Shown here in pieces: positions 23,108-30,772 of a stretch of 30,997 bases of DNA. Source of the stretch: JBBAEA01 sp041656175 (GTDB lineage Bacteria > Myxococcota_A > Bradymonadia > UBA4248); contig JBBAEA010000022.1 in NCBI GenBank assembly GCA_041656175.1, positions 1 to 30,997 of the forward strand, in the 5' to 3' direction. Positions within the stretch are counted from its first letter, which is position 1; each line of letters starts with the position of its first letter. The translations under genes were made by a program, and so were the position numbers. A model generated the notes under the pieces. It was given only the letters and a program-made list of their open reading frames with translations. It ran no database searches and was not told the origin of the DNA.

Positions 23108-24133
23108 ATGCGCAAAAAACTTAAAAAGAAACACAAAAATAAGCCACTAAGCCAAAATACGACGCAGAATGTGCAAAAGACGCAAGAGAGCTATAAAGAA
23201 GAATCCAAGACTTACGAAGCGAGGGTTTTTATATCAACGATAGACCCCGACTTGCTCGCCATATACCATGAGCTTTTTGCCAAGCTCTCAAGCGCTCCTG
23301 AGGCATTGCCGCTTCAGAGCTTTGCTGCAAAAATCATCTTGGCCAATGGTAAAACAGGCGAGTTTGAAGATAAGAAAAAAATAACGTCAATCTGCCAGCG
23401 TTTTATCCGAGAAACGCTTCCTGAGGAAGGTAGCGATACAAAGGGAGCAGAGTCGCGCGATTGGAATGCCGAATTTTTCGCGCTCTTACACCATAAAACA
23501 GATGAAATTAGCCATGTCCTGCTTGGCTCTGATGAGTTAAAGAGAACGCAAAAATCCTTGAATTTGTGGGCTGAACTTTATGAGGCGAGCGCGAATTTAC
23601 TGATGCCAAACCTAGAGGGACTCGCAAAAAAACAAGCAGACCCCGTCAGCCAAGAAATACTCGATTTTCTCGCCTTCCGTAGCTGCCCAGACCCTGGCTA
23701 TGATCTCAAAATCCTTTACTCCGTAAAAACGACATTGCTCAAGGAACCCCTCATCAACAGCCCGCATATCGCTTACGCCGAACAAGCGCATGGCAAGGCG
23801 ATGTTTCAAAAGTTCCATGAAAAGCTAGAAAATTTACTCCTTATTGACGAAATTTATTCACAGCACTCAAAATTATACGAAGAACTTTGCACAGCTTTTG
23901 CCCTTGATGAAGAACTCCCCGCGGAAATGCTTACGATGCTGCGAAAACGCATAGGTAGAACGCCCGCGTACCTCGACATTAAAAACTTTATTACCCATAG
24001 CATCGACAAATCGCCCAATATTCCTCGAAAGTCTAGATTAAACAATAAAGTTCTTTTGCTTTACCGCGGTTTATACGGTGTACTTCAGTCGGCTAGCGAA
24101 AACGATTATGGCATCTGCGCTATGCTCGTGTAG
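23108..24133 (+). CDS. Hypothetical helical protein, 341 residues
   Basis: I do not recognise this protein. It begins with a strongly basic tract (MRKKLKKKHKNKPLSQNTTQ), a possible nucleic-acid or ribosome contact, and continues as a largely helical, charged, soluble chain. There is no signal peptide, membrane segment, metal motif or nucleotide-binding loop. Stretches such as IDPDLLAIYHELFAKLSSAP, DKKKITSICQRFIRETLPEE and LLLYRGLYGVLQSASENDYG look like helices of a compact domain. It starts 27 bases after panC and may be cotranscribed, although no clear ribosome site precedes its ATG. Codon use matches neighbours and the frame is long and uninterrupted, so I take it as real. A role with panC is not implied. 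Confidence 0.7.
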   Translation: MRKKLKKKHKNKPLSQNTTQNVQKTQESYKEESKTYEARVFISTIDPDLLAIYHELFAKLSSAPEALPLQSFAAKIILANGKTGEFEDKKKITSICQRFIRETLPEEGSDTKGAESRDWNAEFFALLHHKTDEISHVLLGSDELKRTQKSLNLWAELYEASANLLMPNLEGLAKKQADPVSQEILDFLAFRSCPDPGYDLKILYSVKTTLLKEPLINSPHIAYAEQAHGKAMFQKFHEKLENLLLIDEIYSQHSKLYEELCTAFALDEELPAEMLTMLRKRIGRTPAYLDIKNFITHSIDKSPNIPRKSRLNNKVLLLYRGLYGVLQSASENDYGICAMLV

Positions 24134-24270
24134 GCAGGCGCTCGCAACTCGCCGTGTCACGGGAAGCTTTCTCAAAAAATACGCGAGCAATGCTAAAATG
24201 GCTAAGAATTTAGCACTTTTCTTGGCGTGGCTTGGCGTATTATTTATGTTTTGAATGAACACTAGTTTTT

Positions 24271-24303
24271 TCTGCTGGAGGGGGCTAAAAGCCCCCTACG
24301 CGG
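24271..24303 (+). repeat. Family A fragment R8 (hairpin 1 only)
   Basis: GGGGGCT AAA AGCCCCC (24280-24296) followed by TACGCG matches hairpin 1 and the next bases of the family A elements; the rest is missing. An outer CTGCTG (24272-24277) can pair with a downstream CAGCAG. It lies in the convergent gap 24134-24378 and may double as a terminator, although a T-run is only found further on. Confidence 0.5.
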
Positions 24304-24378
24304 TTTCTTAGCTACGCAGCAGCGGCTTTTTCATTCTGTCAAATGCGTATAGCCAAATTCTTGGTAATTCGTTCTATT

Positions 24379-27096
24379 TTAATCGGACAGTAAACGTTGG
24401 TATTCTTGCAAAAGTTTAGCAACGATTTCGTCTTCTTCTAGATTTTGGGCAAATCCGTAAGCTGTAAGCACAGCGCGGTCTAGCGCCTCATGCGCTTTGA
24501 GTAGTGATCTTGGCATAGTCAGTGGATCGTATAGAGCGGCTAAACTTGAATCGGGGAATTCGGCTCGTGTATCAAGTATGTTTTGTGCGAGCGTTTCTAT
24601 TTTTTTGCGTTGTTCGGGGCTAGGTTTTGGCCACGGGAAGTTGTTGTAAACTACGTTAACAGAGTAGCGATAAGCCATGCCCAAGCGCCCACCAATGCTG
24701 CGCAACCACGCCATATGCGCGGAGGATGTTAAAATGGCAAAATGGTACAATGTTGCTCCAGGAGCGATGAGCACAAGGTTAGAGGCTAAGACTTCTGCCG
24801 ACATAAAACCCATGGGAACATAATTTCTAACAGATGACGATACGCTTGGTATCAGAATGTAATCATCTTTTGGCATGTTTTCGACGTGGAACCGTGTTGG
24901 TTTTTCGGCTATTTTTCTTGTGCCAGCGCTCTTGCTAGCTAAGCGAAATTCACGCACCGCTTTAATGCGTTTCATGCATTCGGGCATTGCGCGTAAGTCT
25001 TGGGGTGTGCAATCGCCTAGCCATAAACAATGTCGCGGGCGAGCGTTAACAAATTCATCCGCTCCCATCCAAAGGCGAAAATACTTCTCCGCTAAGGGTT
25101 CTCGTTTTAGGAATTCGGTTTTTTCGGCATCCGTAAACAGGTAGTAACCGCCATCTATGGGTTTATTGCCAATTCCCATTTTGGGTACATCACAAAGTGC
25201 TTTGTTCCTACTTTCGACAAATATATTTTTGGCATCTACAAAGTAGGCATTAATTTTCTCTACTTGTTTGTCTTCACCGTTTTCGTTGAACAGGCGTTTT
25301 ATTGTTTTGTGCTCGTTCGAACTAAATCCAACAATAATACAATACACAGCGGCCTTCCCTTTCGCCTCGTTACTCCAGCTAAAAGATTTGTAAGCAAAGT
25401 CGATCTCGACGCCTAATGAAAATAAGTGTTTCCATAATATTGCTACTTGTTCACCCTGTGAAACCGAATTTGTCGCTACAAATGCTGTTTGCGTTTTGCC
25501 ATTGCGCATAATATCGGCCGCTTTTTTAAACCAAGAAGTAACGTAGTCTAAATTACCTGCTTTATGAAGTCCGTCGAACACATGGAGTAGATCGTCTTTT
25601 TGCTCAGCAGACATTAAGCGCGCTCCCACAAAGGGCGGATTGCCTATAATGTAGTCAAAATACGGCTTTCCCTCCAAAAGCAAATTTTGCCAGTCGACGC
25701 GTAGGGCATTGCCATGCAAGATATTAGAACTCTGCTTTAGTGGCAAACGCGCATAAGCAACACCAAAAGCATCGCTTAATTCCAAGTTCATAAGGTGATC
25801 CATAAGCCAAATCGCTACACGCGCGACTTGGCAGGGGAACTCCTCGATTTCGATGCCGTAGAACTGATTGACATGTACTCGCGAAAGCACTGTAACATCG
25901 AGTTCGCGCTGTCCAGTTTTACGCTGCATCTTTAGAATTTCGAGTTCCAAGCGTCGTAGCTCGCGGTACGCGATAATCAGGAAGTTCCCACAACCACAGG
26001 CTGGATCTAGTATACGCAGCTCGGCAATCTCTTGGTGTAAGCCTTTGAGCTTGCGGGGATCAGCTTTTACAAGTTCAAAGCGCTCCCAAAGTTCGTCCAT
26101 AAACAAGGGGTTTATGAGTTTTAATATATTTTCTTCGCTGGTGTAGTGCGCGCCAAAATTGCGACGTGCAACGGGGTCGAGAACGCCTTGGAACATCGCG
26201 CCAAAGATTGCGGGTGATATCATGCTCCAGTCGAATAGGGCGCACTCGATCAAGGTTTCGCGCATGCGTGAATCGAACTCAAAGATTTCAAGGCGTTCCG
26301 AAAAAATGCTCCCGTCGATGTACTGGAACGCTAAAAGGTCTAGGGCAATATTGCGCCGTTGTGCGCGCTTCTCAGGTGCTAAATCAAGGATATCGAACAA
26401 GCGTTGTAGCCGCATTCCGAGGTCTGATGCGTCGGGTTTTGAGTTTTCTATATAATTGAGGAAGTCATCTTGTGCGAAAATTCCCGTGTCTTCTGCGAAA
26501 AGACAAAATAGTATTCGCACCAGCATGACTTCGAGTTCGTGGCCTTCAAAGCCAGAGCGCGTGGTAAGCGCTTCGTGTAGTTGTGCCATCTTTTCGGACG
26601 CAGCGACGTTGACCGCTACGATGTTTGCTTCATCGTGCGCGCGCTGACTTTCGTAGCCCGCTAGGATGGCAAAGCGCTTTACATGCTTGCGCAGTGTACT
26701 AAGTTTAAATAGATGGCTCTTTGATGTGGTGCGCAGTGTAAGCTCAAAACGCTCGAAATCCGAAACAAGGATCAGAGCTGGCATTTGTTCAGCGGGCAAA
26801 GAGGCGACGTAATCGCGTACTTGTGATGTTGCCTTTTTTAAATCGCGCCCTGTCGACTTCATTTCGATGATTATTTTTTGTGGCAAAAAATAGTCGATGT
26901 AGCCTTCGTCGCCCCTGCTTTTGGGGCTTTTGTATTCAAAAGAACCACCATTGGCCAGCGGGTCATCAATCCCAAAGCAAAACAAAAGTTCTCGCACAAA
27001 ACTCTGTGCCTCCTGTCGCTCACGTCCATCGCGTTCTCGCCATTTCGCCGAAAAAGCTCCCGCTCTACTCTCAATTTCGTTCCACATCAAAACCAT
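24379..27096 (-). CDS. MmeI-family (type IIL/IIG) restriction-methyltransferase
   Basis: From ATG at 27096 the enzyme is 905 residues, close to MmeI (919, from memory), and combines cutting and adenine methylation in one chain. The start MVLMWNEIESRAGAFS aligns with MALSWNEI of MmeI, so I reject the upstream TTG at 27126. Visible parts in order: nuclease D68-x9-E78-M-K80 in IDYFLPQKIIIEMK; helical linker with GHELEVMLVRILFCLFAEDT; FGAHYTSEENILKLI; SAM motif DPACGCGNF (364-372); catalytic NPPF (486-489); target recognition region with GMAYRYS (806-812); and a helical C-terminus ending in YDPLTMPRSLLKAHEALDRA. All key motifs are intact, so it is probably active. Such enzymes need no separate methylase, fitting its solitary position. 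Acquisition by transfer is likely from the family. Confidence 0.93.
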   Translation of the reverse strand: MVLMWNEIESRAGAFSAKWRERDGRERQEAQSFVRELLFCFGIDDPLANGGSFEYKSPKSRGDEGYIDYFLPQKIIIEMKSTGRDLKKATSQVRDYVASLPAEQMPALILVSDFERFELTLRTTSKSHLFKLSTLRKHVKRFAILAGYESQRAHDEANIVAVNVAASEKMAQLHEALTTRSGFEGHELEVMLVRILFCLFAEDTGIFAQDDFLNYIENSKPDASDLGMRLQRLFDILDLAPEKRAQRRNIALDLLAFQYIDGSIFSERLEIFEFDSRMRETLIECALFDWSMISPAIFGAMFQGVLDPVARRNFGAHYTSEENILKLINPLFMDELWERFELVKADPRKLKGLHQEIAELRILDPACGCGNFLIIAYRELRRLELEILKMQRKTGQRELDVTVLSRVHVNQFYGIEIEEFPCQVARVAIWLMDHLMNLELSDAFGVAYARLPLKQSSNILHGNALRVDWQNLLLEGKPYFDYIIGNPPFVGARLMSAEQKDDLLHVFDGLHKAGNLDYVTSWFKKAADIMRNGKTQTAFVATNSVSQGEQVAILWKHLFSLGVEIDFAYKSFSWSNEAKGKAAVYCIIVGFSSNEHKTIKRLFNENGEDKQVEKINAYFVDAKNIFVESRNKALCDVPKMGIGNKPIDGGYYLFTDAEKTEFLKREPLAEKYFRLWMGADEFVNARPRHCLWLGDCTPQDLRAMPECMKRIKAVREFRLASKSAGTRKIAEKPTRFHVENMPKDDYILIPSVSSSVRNYVPMGFMSAEVLASNLVLIAPGATLYHFAILTSSAHMAWLRSIGGRLGMAYRYSVNVVYNNFPWPKPSPEQRKKIETLAQNILDTRAEFPDSSLAALYDPLTMPRSLLKAHEALDRAVLTAYGFAQNLEEDEIVAKLLQEYQRLLSD

Positions 27097-27165
27097 AACG
27101 TTTCCTATTCTTGCTCGCCGCGGCAACGTGCCTAGGGAAGCTGTGATTCGTACGATATTTATGCA

Positions 27166-27270
27166 TTTTTCTTTTGTGGGGGAAGTGTCCCCCTACGCGT
27201 CAACCCCGCGCCGTGCGCGGGTTTGCCGCTACCCCCACTACGGGGGGCCAGCCCCCCGTAACGCCCCCGC
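27166..27270 (+). repeat. Family A dispersed element, copy R7 (short core)
   Basis: TTTTTCTTTTGTGGGGGAAG opens hairpin 1 (GGGGGAAGTGTCCCCC). The core AACCCCGCGC-CG-TGCGCGGGTT differs from R5 and R6 by one base. CTACCCCC then hairpin 3 TACGGGGGGC CA GCCCCCCGTA and ACGCCCCC follow. It lies 70 bases upstream of the MmeI-like gene in the divergent gap shared with R4. Confidence 0.87.
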
Positions 27271-27565
27271 AGCGATGGCTCTGTGCTTGGCTTGACCGTT
27301 CTATCGCTCTATCTTAAGAGCGAGAAAACATGTTTGAATAGTTAGTAAAATATTGCAATAAAATCGCATTAAACTTGCGTTTGAACTTCCGCGTTCAACG
27401 CGCGCTTTTGTACGTCGTAGTTTTTTGTTTAAAGACAGCTTTGCCTGTTTAAGCGTTCGCTGTAGTGCTAGAACTGCTTCTAAGTTTGTTTATGCTTTCA
27501 CATTTGCGGGGAACTGTGCTAAATCCGCGCAAGGGAAGGGCGCGTGGTGGGGATATGCTTGAGTT
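27271..27565. other. AT-rich gap between two family A copies
   Basis: No gene is supported. A short hairpin CGCTCT ATCTTA AGAGCG lies near 27305-27325. A second imperfect one, GCGTTTGAAC / GTTCAACGC, lies near 27378-27402. TTGAAT and TAAAAT occur with 19-base spacing near 27333-27363, a poor promoter candidate for valS. The T-box consensus expected for an aminoacyl-tRNA synthetase leader was not found. Confidence 0.4.
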
Positions 27566-27718
27566 GGGTGAGGGGGTAACGCAAGATCAGCCGAAGAATC
27601 GACGCCTGAGCGCATTTTTTGCGTTGGATGCGCGGTTTGAGCGCATACAATGCAAAAAATTATGCGCGAAGCCGTCGATTATGAGGGAAGCTTGCGCTAG
27701 GGGGATACTTCCCCCCCA
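27566..27718 (-). repeat. Family A dispersed element, copy R4 (long variable core)
   Basis: On the minus strand: TTGGGGGGGAAGTATCCCCC (hairpin 1), TAGCGCAAGCTTCCCTCA, a long core, then TGATCTTGCGTTACCCCC. The ends follow R3. The core hairpin (27597-27680) pairs AATCGACG with CGTCGATT, GCGCAT with ATGCGC and TTTTTTGC with GCAAAAAA, with three extra bases in the same arm as the other long copies. Its sequence is otherwise unrelated to R1-R3. Its plus-strand right end lies 58 bases before valS. Confidence 0.82.
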
Positions 27719-27776
27719 AGAAGAAAACGCCGCGATGTAGGCGAGTGTGGGTGTAATTGAGTAATGAGGAGACGTG

Positions 27777-30614
27777 ATGCTTGAAAAAAGCTATATGCCG
27801 GGGCAGGTTGAGGGACGTTGGTACGAGTTTTGGATGCAGCGAGGGTTGTTTAAAGCGGATGAGCATTCGGAGAAACCGCCGTTTTGCATAGTGATTCCGC
27901 CGCCGAACGTGACGGGGAAGTTGCACATGGGGCATGCGCTTTTTGTAACGATTCAGGATTTATTGATACGTTTTAAGCGTATGCAGGGTTATGAGGCGCT
28001 GTGGTTGCCGGGCTCGGATCACGCGGGGATTGCGACGCAGGTGATGGTGGAGCGTGCGTTGGCGCAGGAGGGGAAGTCGCGTTTAGAGTTGGGGCGCGAG
28101 GAGTTTTTGCGTCATGTTTGGGCTTGGAAGGAGGAGAAGGGGGGGAGCATTATTGAGCAACTGAAGTTGCTGGGGGCGTCGTGCGATTGGGAGCGAGAGC
28201 GCTTTACGATGGATGCGGGCTTGAGCCGTGCGGTGGCGGAGGCGTTTGTGCGTTTGTATGAGGAGGGCTTAATTTACCGCGATGAGCGTTTGGTGAATTG
28301 GGATCCAGTGGCGCAGACGGTTTTGAGCGACTTGGAGATCGACCAAAACTTGGAAGAGGGGAACTTGTGGCACATCAAGTATGTGCTTGAGGGGAGTGAA
28401 GAGGCGATAGTGATTGCGACGACGCGGCCGGAGACGCTTTTTGGTGATATGGCGGTTGCGGTGCATCCGGATGATGAGCGTTACAAGCACATGATTGGGC
28501 GGCGCGTGGCCTTGCCGCTGTGTGATAGGTATATTCCTGTGATTGCGGATGGTGAGTTGGCGCAGCCAGAGTTTGGAACGGGTGCGGTGAAAGTGACGCC
28601 AGCACACGATTTTAACGACTTTGAATGCGGCAAGCGGCATGATTTGCCGAGGTTGCAGGTTATCGATTTGTACGCGCGTATGAACGATAATGTGCCCGAG
28701 CCCTATCGAGGTTTAACGCGAGAGCAAGCGCGTGAGAAGGCAGTTGCGGATTTGGAAGAATTAGGGCTTTTGCTATCGGTTACGCCGCATAGTTATGCGC
28801 CATCGCGTTCGCAGCGTTCGGGGGTCATGGTTGAGCCTTTGTTGTTGCCGCAATGGTGGGTGAACGCGGGTGTATTGGCAAAGCCAGCGATTGAGGCGGT
28901 ACAGAGCGGTAAAACGCGTATGATCCCCAAACTTTGGGAGAAGACATATTTTAACTGGATGCACAATATTCGCGATTGGTGTATTTCGCGTCAACTTTGG
29001 TGGGGGCATCAGATTCCAGCTTGGTACTGCGAGGATTGCTCGCAAGGGCATATTCATCGCATTCACAAAGAGGGGGAGCATGACGCGGATTTGCGTGTAG
29101 ATGCTGAGGCTAAGCCGATTGTTTCGCGCGAGCGCCCAGAGGCTTGCCCGAGCTGTGGTGGAGCGAATTTAACGCGAGATCCCGATGTTTTGGACACTTG
29201 GTTTTCGTCGGGTTTGTGGCCATTTTCGACTTTGGGTTGGCCGGATGATACGGCAAGTTTGCGCAAGTTTTACCCGACGCAAGTGATGGAAACGGCGGCC
29301 GACATTATCTTTTTCTGGGTCGCACGCATGATGATGTTTGGGATACACTTTATGGGCGAAACGCCTTTTAAAGACGTGTATTTTCATGCGCTTGTTCGCG
29401 ATAAGCACGGTCAAAAAATGTCTAAAACGAAGGGCAACGTTATAGATCCATTGTTGCTTATTTATGGTTGTAGGCCAGAGGATGTGCCAGAGGATGAGCG
29501 TTTGGCCAGCATGCAGCTTTTTGATGATTATCCAGAGGGAGTTGATGCGCAGGGAGCGGATGCGCTGCGTTTTTCGCTCACGATGTTAGCGGCACAAGGT
29601 CGCGATGTGCGTCTAGATATTCGGCGAATCGAGGGTTATCGCGCATTTTTGAACAAGTTATGGCAGGCTTCTCGTTTTGTGTTCATGAATATCGAGGGGC
29701 ATGAAACGCGTGCAAAGCTATCGCAAGGAGTGGAGGGGCTTTGTTTCGCTTTGGACGGTTTGAGCTTTATTGATGCATGGATTTTGGACGCGCTAGAGAC
29801 TTGCGTAGTCGAAGTGACGCGGCATTTAGAAGAATTCAGTTTTAACGACGCTGCGCAGTGTATTTACGAATTTTTATGGAATAGCTACTGCGACTGGTAC
29901 ATAGAACTGGCCAAAACGGTGCTCTACGATAAGTCAGAAGGGGCTGAGAAGGCGCAAGAAAGCACGCGTTGTGTGCTTTTATATGTGCTCGAAACGGTAC
30001 TTCGCTTGCTCCACCCCTTTGCGCCGTTTATTACCGAGGAAATCTGGCAAGCACTGCCGAAAGCCGAAGGCGCGCCAGAGTCAATTATGATCGCTCCCTG
30101 GCCCGAGTCGGTTCCAGAGCGCTTGAACGCTAAAGCTCGCGCTCAAACACAAACGCTCATTGCCATCGTCGCCGCTGTACGGCAAATACGCGGTGAGGCG
30201 AATATATCACCGTCCAAGGCGATTCCAAGCGCTATTTTCCTTATTGATGACGCTGAGAAGCAAGCCATACTTAGGGAAACGGCAGCGGCGATTAGAAGCT
30301 TAGCCAAAATTGAAGATTTCGATATTGCCGCTAGCGATGTCGAAAAACCGAAAGCTTGTGCTGTGGCGGTGGCAGACGGAATAGAAGTGGTTATACCCTT
30401 AGCGGGGCTTATTGATATCGACGAGGAGCTGGCGCGACTTGATAAAAATATCGCCAAACTCAAGAAGGATATAGAAAGTTCCACGAAAAAGCTCTCGAAC
30501 CCGAATTTTGTGCAAAGGGCGAAGCCTGAGGTTGTGGCAACAGAGCGGGAACGCGTCGAGCGCCACACGCTGGAGTTGGAAAAGCTCCAAGAGGCTAAGG
30601 AGAGGCTGCTATAG
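27777..30614 (+). CDS. valS: Valyl-tRNA synthetase
   Basis: This cytoplasmic class I synthetase charges tRNA-Val and edits mischarged threonine. From ATG at 27777 (AGGAG five bases upstream) it is 945 residues. The HIGH motif is HMGH (50-53) in PPNVTGKLHMGHAL, and KMSKT is at 547-551. The editing domain is represented by TTRPETLFGDMAVAVHPDD and GTGAVKVTPAHDFNDFECG. C418, C421, C457 and C460 are arranged as two CxxC pairs and may bind zinc. FNDAAQCIYEFLWNSYCDWY begins the anticodon domain. The C-terminal arm (about 875-945) is a charged coiled coil (LARLDKNIAKLKKDIESSTK) typical of ValS. The upstream extra GTG at 27774 is less likely as start. Leucine codons shift from mostly TTG in the first two-thirds to a mixed set later. 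Confidence 0.97.
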   Translation: MLEKSYMPGQVEGRWYEFWMQRGLFKADEHSEKPPFCIVIPPPNVTGKLHMGHALFVTIQDLLIRFKRMQGYEALWLPGSDHAGIATQVMVERALAQEGKSRLELGREEFLRHVWAWKEEKGGSIIEQLKLLGASCDWERERFTMDAGLSRAVAEAFVRLYEEGLIYRDERLVNWDPVAQTVLSDLEIDQNLEEGNLWHIKYVLEGSEEAIVIATTRPETLFGDMAVAVHPDDERYKHMIGRRVALPLCDRYIPVIADGELAQPEFGTGAVKVTPAHDFNDFECGKRHDLPRLQVIDLYARMNDNVPEPYRGLTREQAREKAVADLEELGLLLSVTPHSYAPSRSQRSGVMVEPLLLPQWWVNAGVLAKPAIEAVQSGKTRMIPKLWEKTYFNWMHNIRDWCISRQLWWGHQIPAWYCEDCSQGHIHRIHKEGEHDADLRVDAEAKPIVSRERPEACPSCGGANLTRDPDVLDTWFSSGLWPFSTLGWPDDTASLRKFYPTQVMETAADIIFFWVARMMMFGIHFMGETPFKDVYFHALVRDKHGQKMSKTKGNVIDPLLLIYGCRPEDVPEDERLASMQLFDDYPEGVDAQGADALRFSLTMLAAQGRDVRLDIRRIEGYRAFLNKLWQASRFVFMNIEGHETRAKLSQGVEGLCFALDGLSFIDAWILDALETCVVEVTRHLEEFSFNDAAQCIYEFLWNSYCDWYIELAKTVLYDKSEGAEKAQESTRCVLLYVLETVLRLLHPFAPFITEEIWQALPKAEGAPESIMIAPWPESVPERLNAKARAQTQTLIAIVAAVRQIRGEANISPSKAIPSAIFLIDDAEKQAILRETAAAIRSLAKIEDFDIAASDVEKPKACAVAVADGIEVVIPLAGLIDIDEELARLDKNIAKLKKDIESSTKKLSNPNFVQRAKPEVVATERERVERHTLELEKLQEAKERLL

Positions 30615-30691
30615 GGCAATAAAGCACAATTAAGCTAATGCTACAGCGGGGATGGGGACAAAAAACTGTAAATGAGCGAGTATTATTATGC

Positions 30692-30720
30692 TTGCTTGAC
30701 CTCTATGGATTATCTATTAT
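30692..30720 (+). promoter_or_regulatory. Candidate sigma-70 promoter for pdxS
   Basis: TTGCTT (30692-30697) and TATTAT (30715-30720) are 17 bases apart; an overlapping TTGACC (30697-30702) is a better -35 but fits no good -10. A small hairpin TGCGCC GTAGTA GGCGCA (30736-30753) follows in the leader. Confidence 0.5.
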
Positions 30721-30772
30721 TAGTATAGCGCGTCTTGCGCCGTAGTAGGCGCACAGTGATCGAGGATAGTAA

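Noticed and set aside
24271..24303. GGGGGCT-AAA-AGCCCCC as a dedicated terminator of the unknown gene at 23108
   Set aside because: No immediate T-run follows on either strand, and the sequence with TACGCG matches hairpin 1 of the dispersed elements, so I list it as a fragment of that family.
27097..27126. Upstream TTG start of the MmeI-like gene (adds MPRRARIGNV)
   Set aside because: MVLMWNEI from the ATG at 27096 aligns directly with the start of MmeI, and recognition-region numbering then coincides.
641..27718. Long-core family A elements as integron attC sites (folded, variable sequence, conserved bulge)
   Set aside because: The shape is reminiscent, but the arms do not end in the GTTRRRY and complementary RYYYAAC core sites, there is no cassette array, and no integrase is in view.
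641..27718. Family A copies as a CRISPR array
   Set aside because: Copies are kilobases apart, in both orientations, internally palindromic and without regular spacers or cas genes.
27271..27776. T-box riboswitch in the valS leader
   Set aside because: The T-box consensus (AGGGTGGNACCGCG) and a following terminator are not present; hairpins there belong to the repeat or are short.
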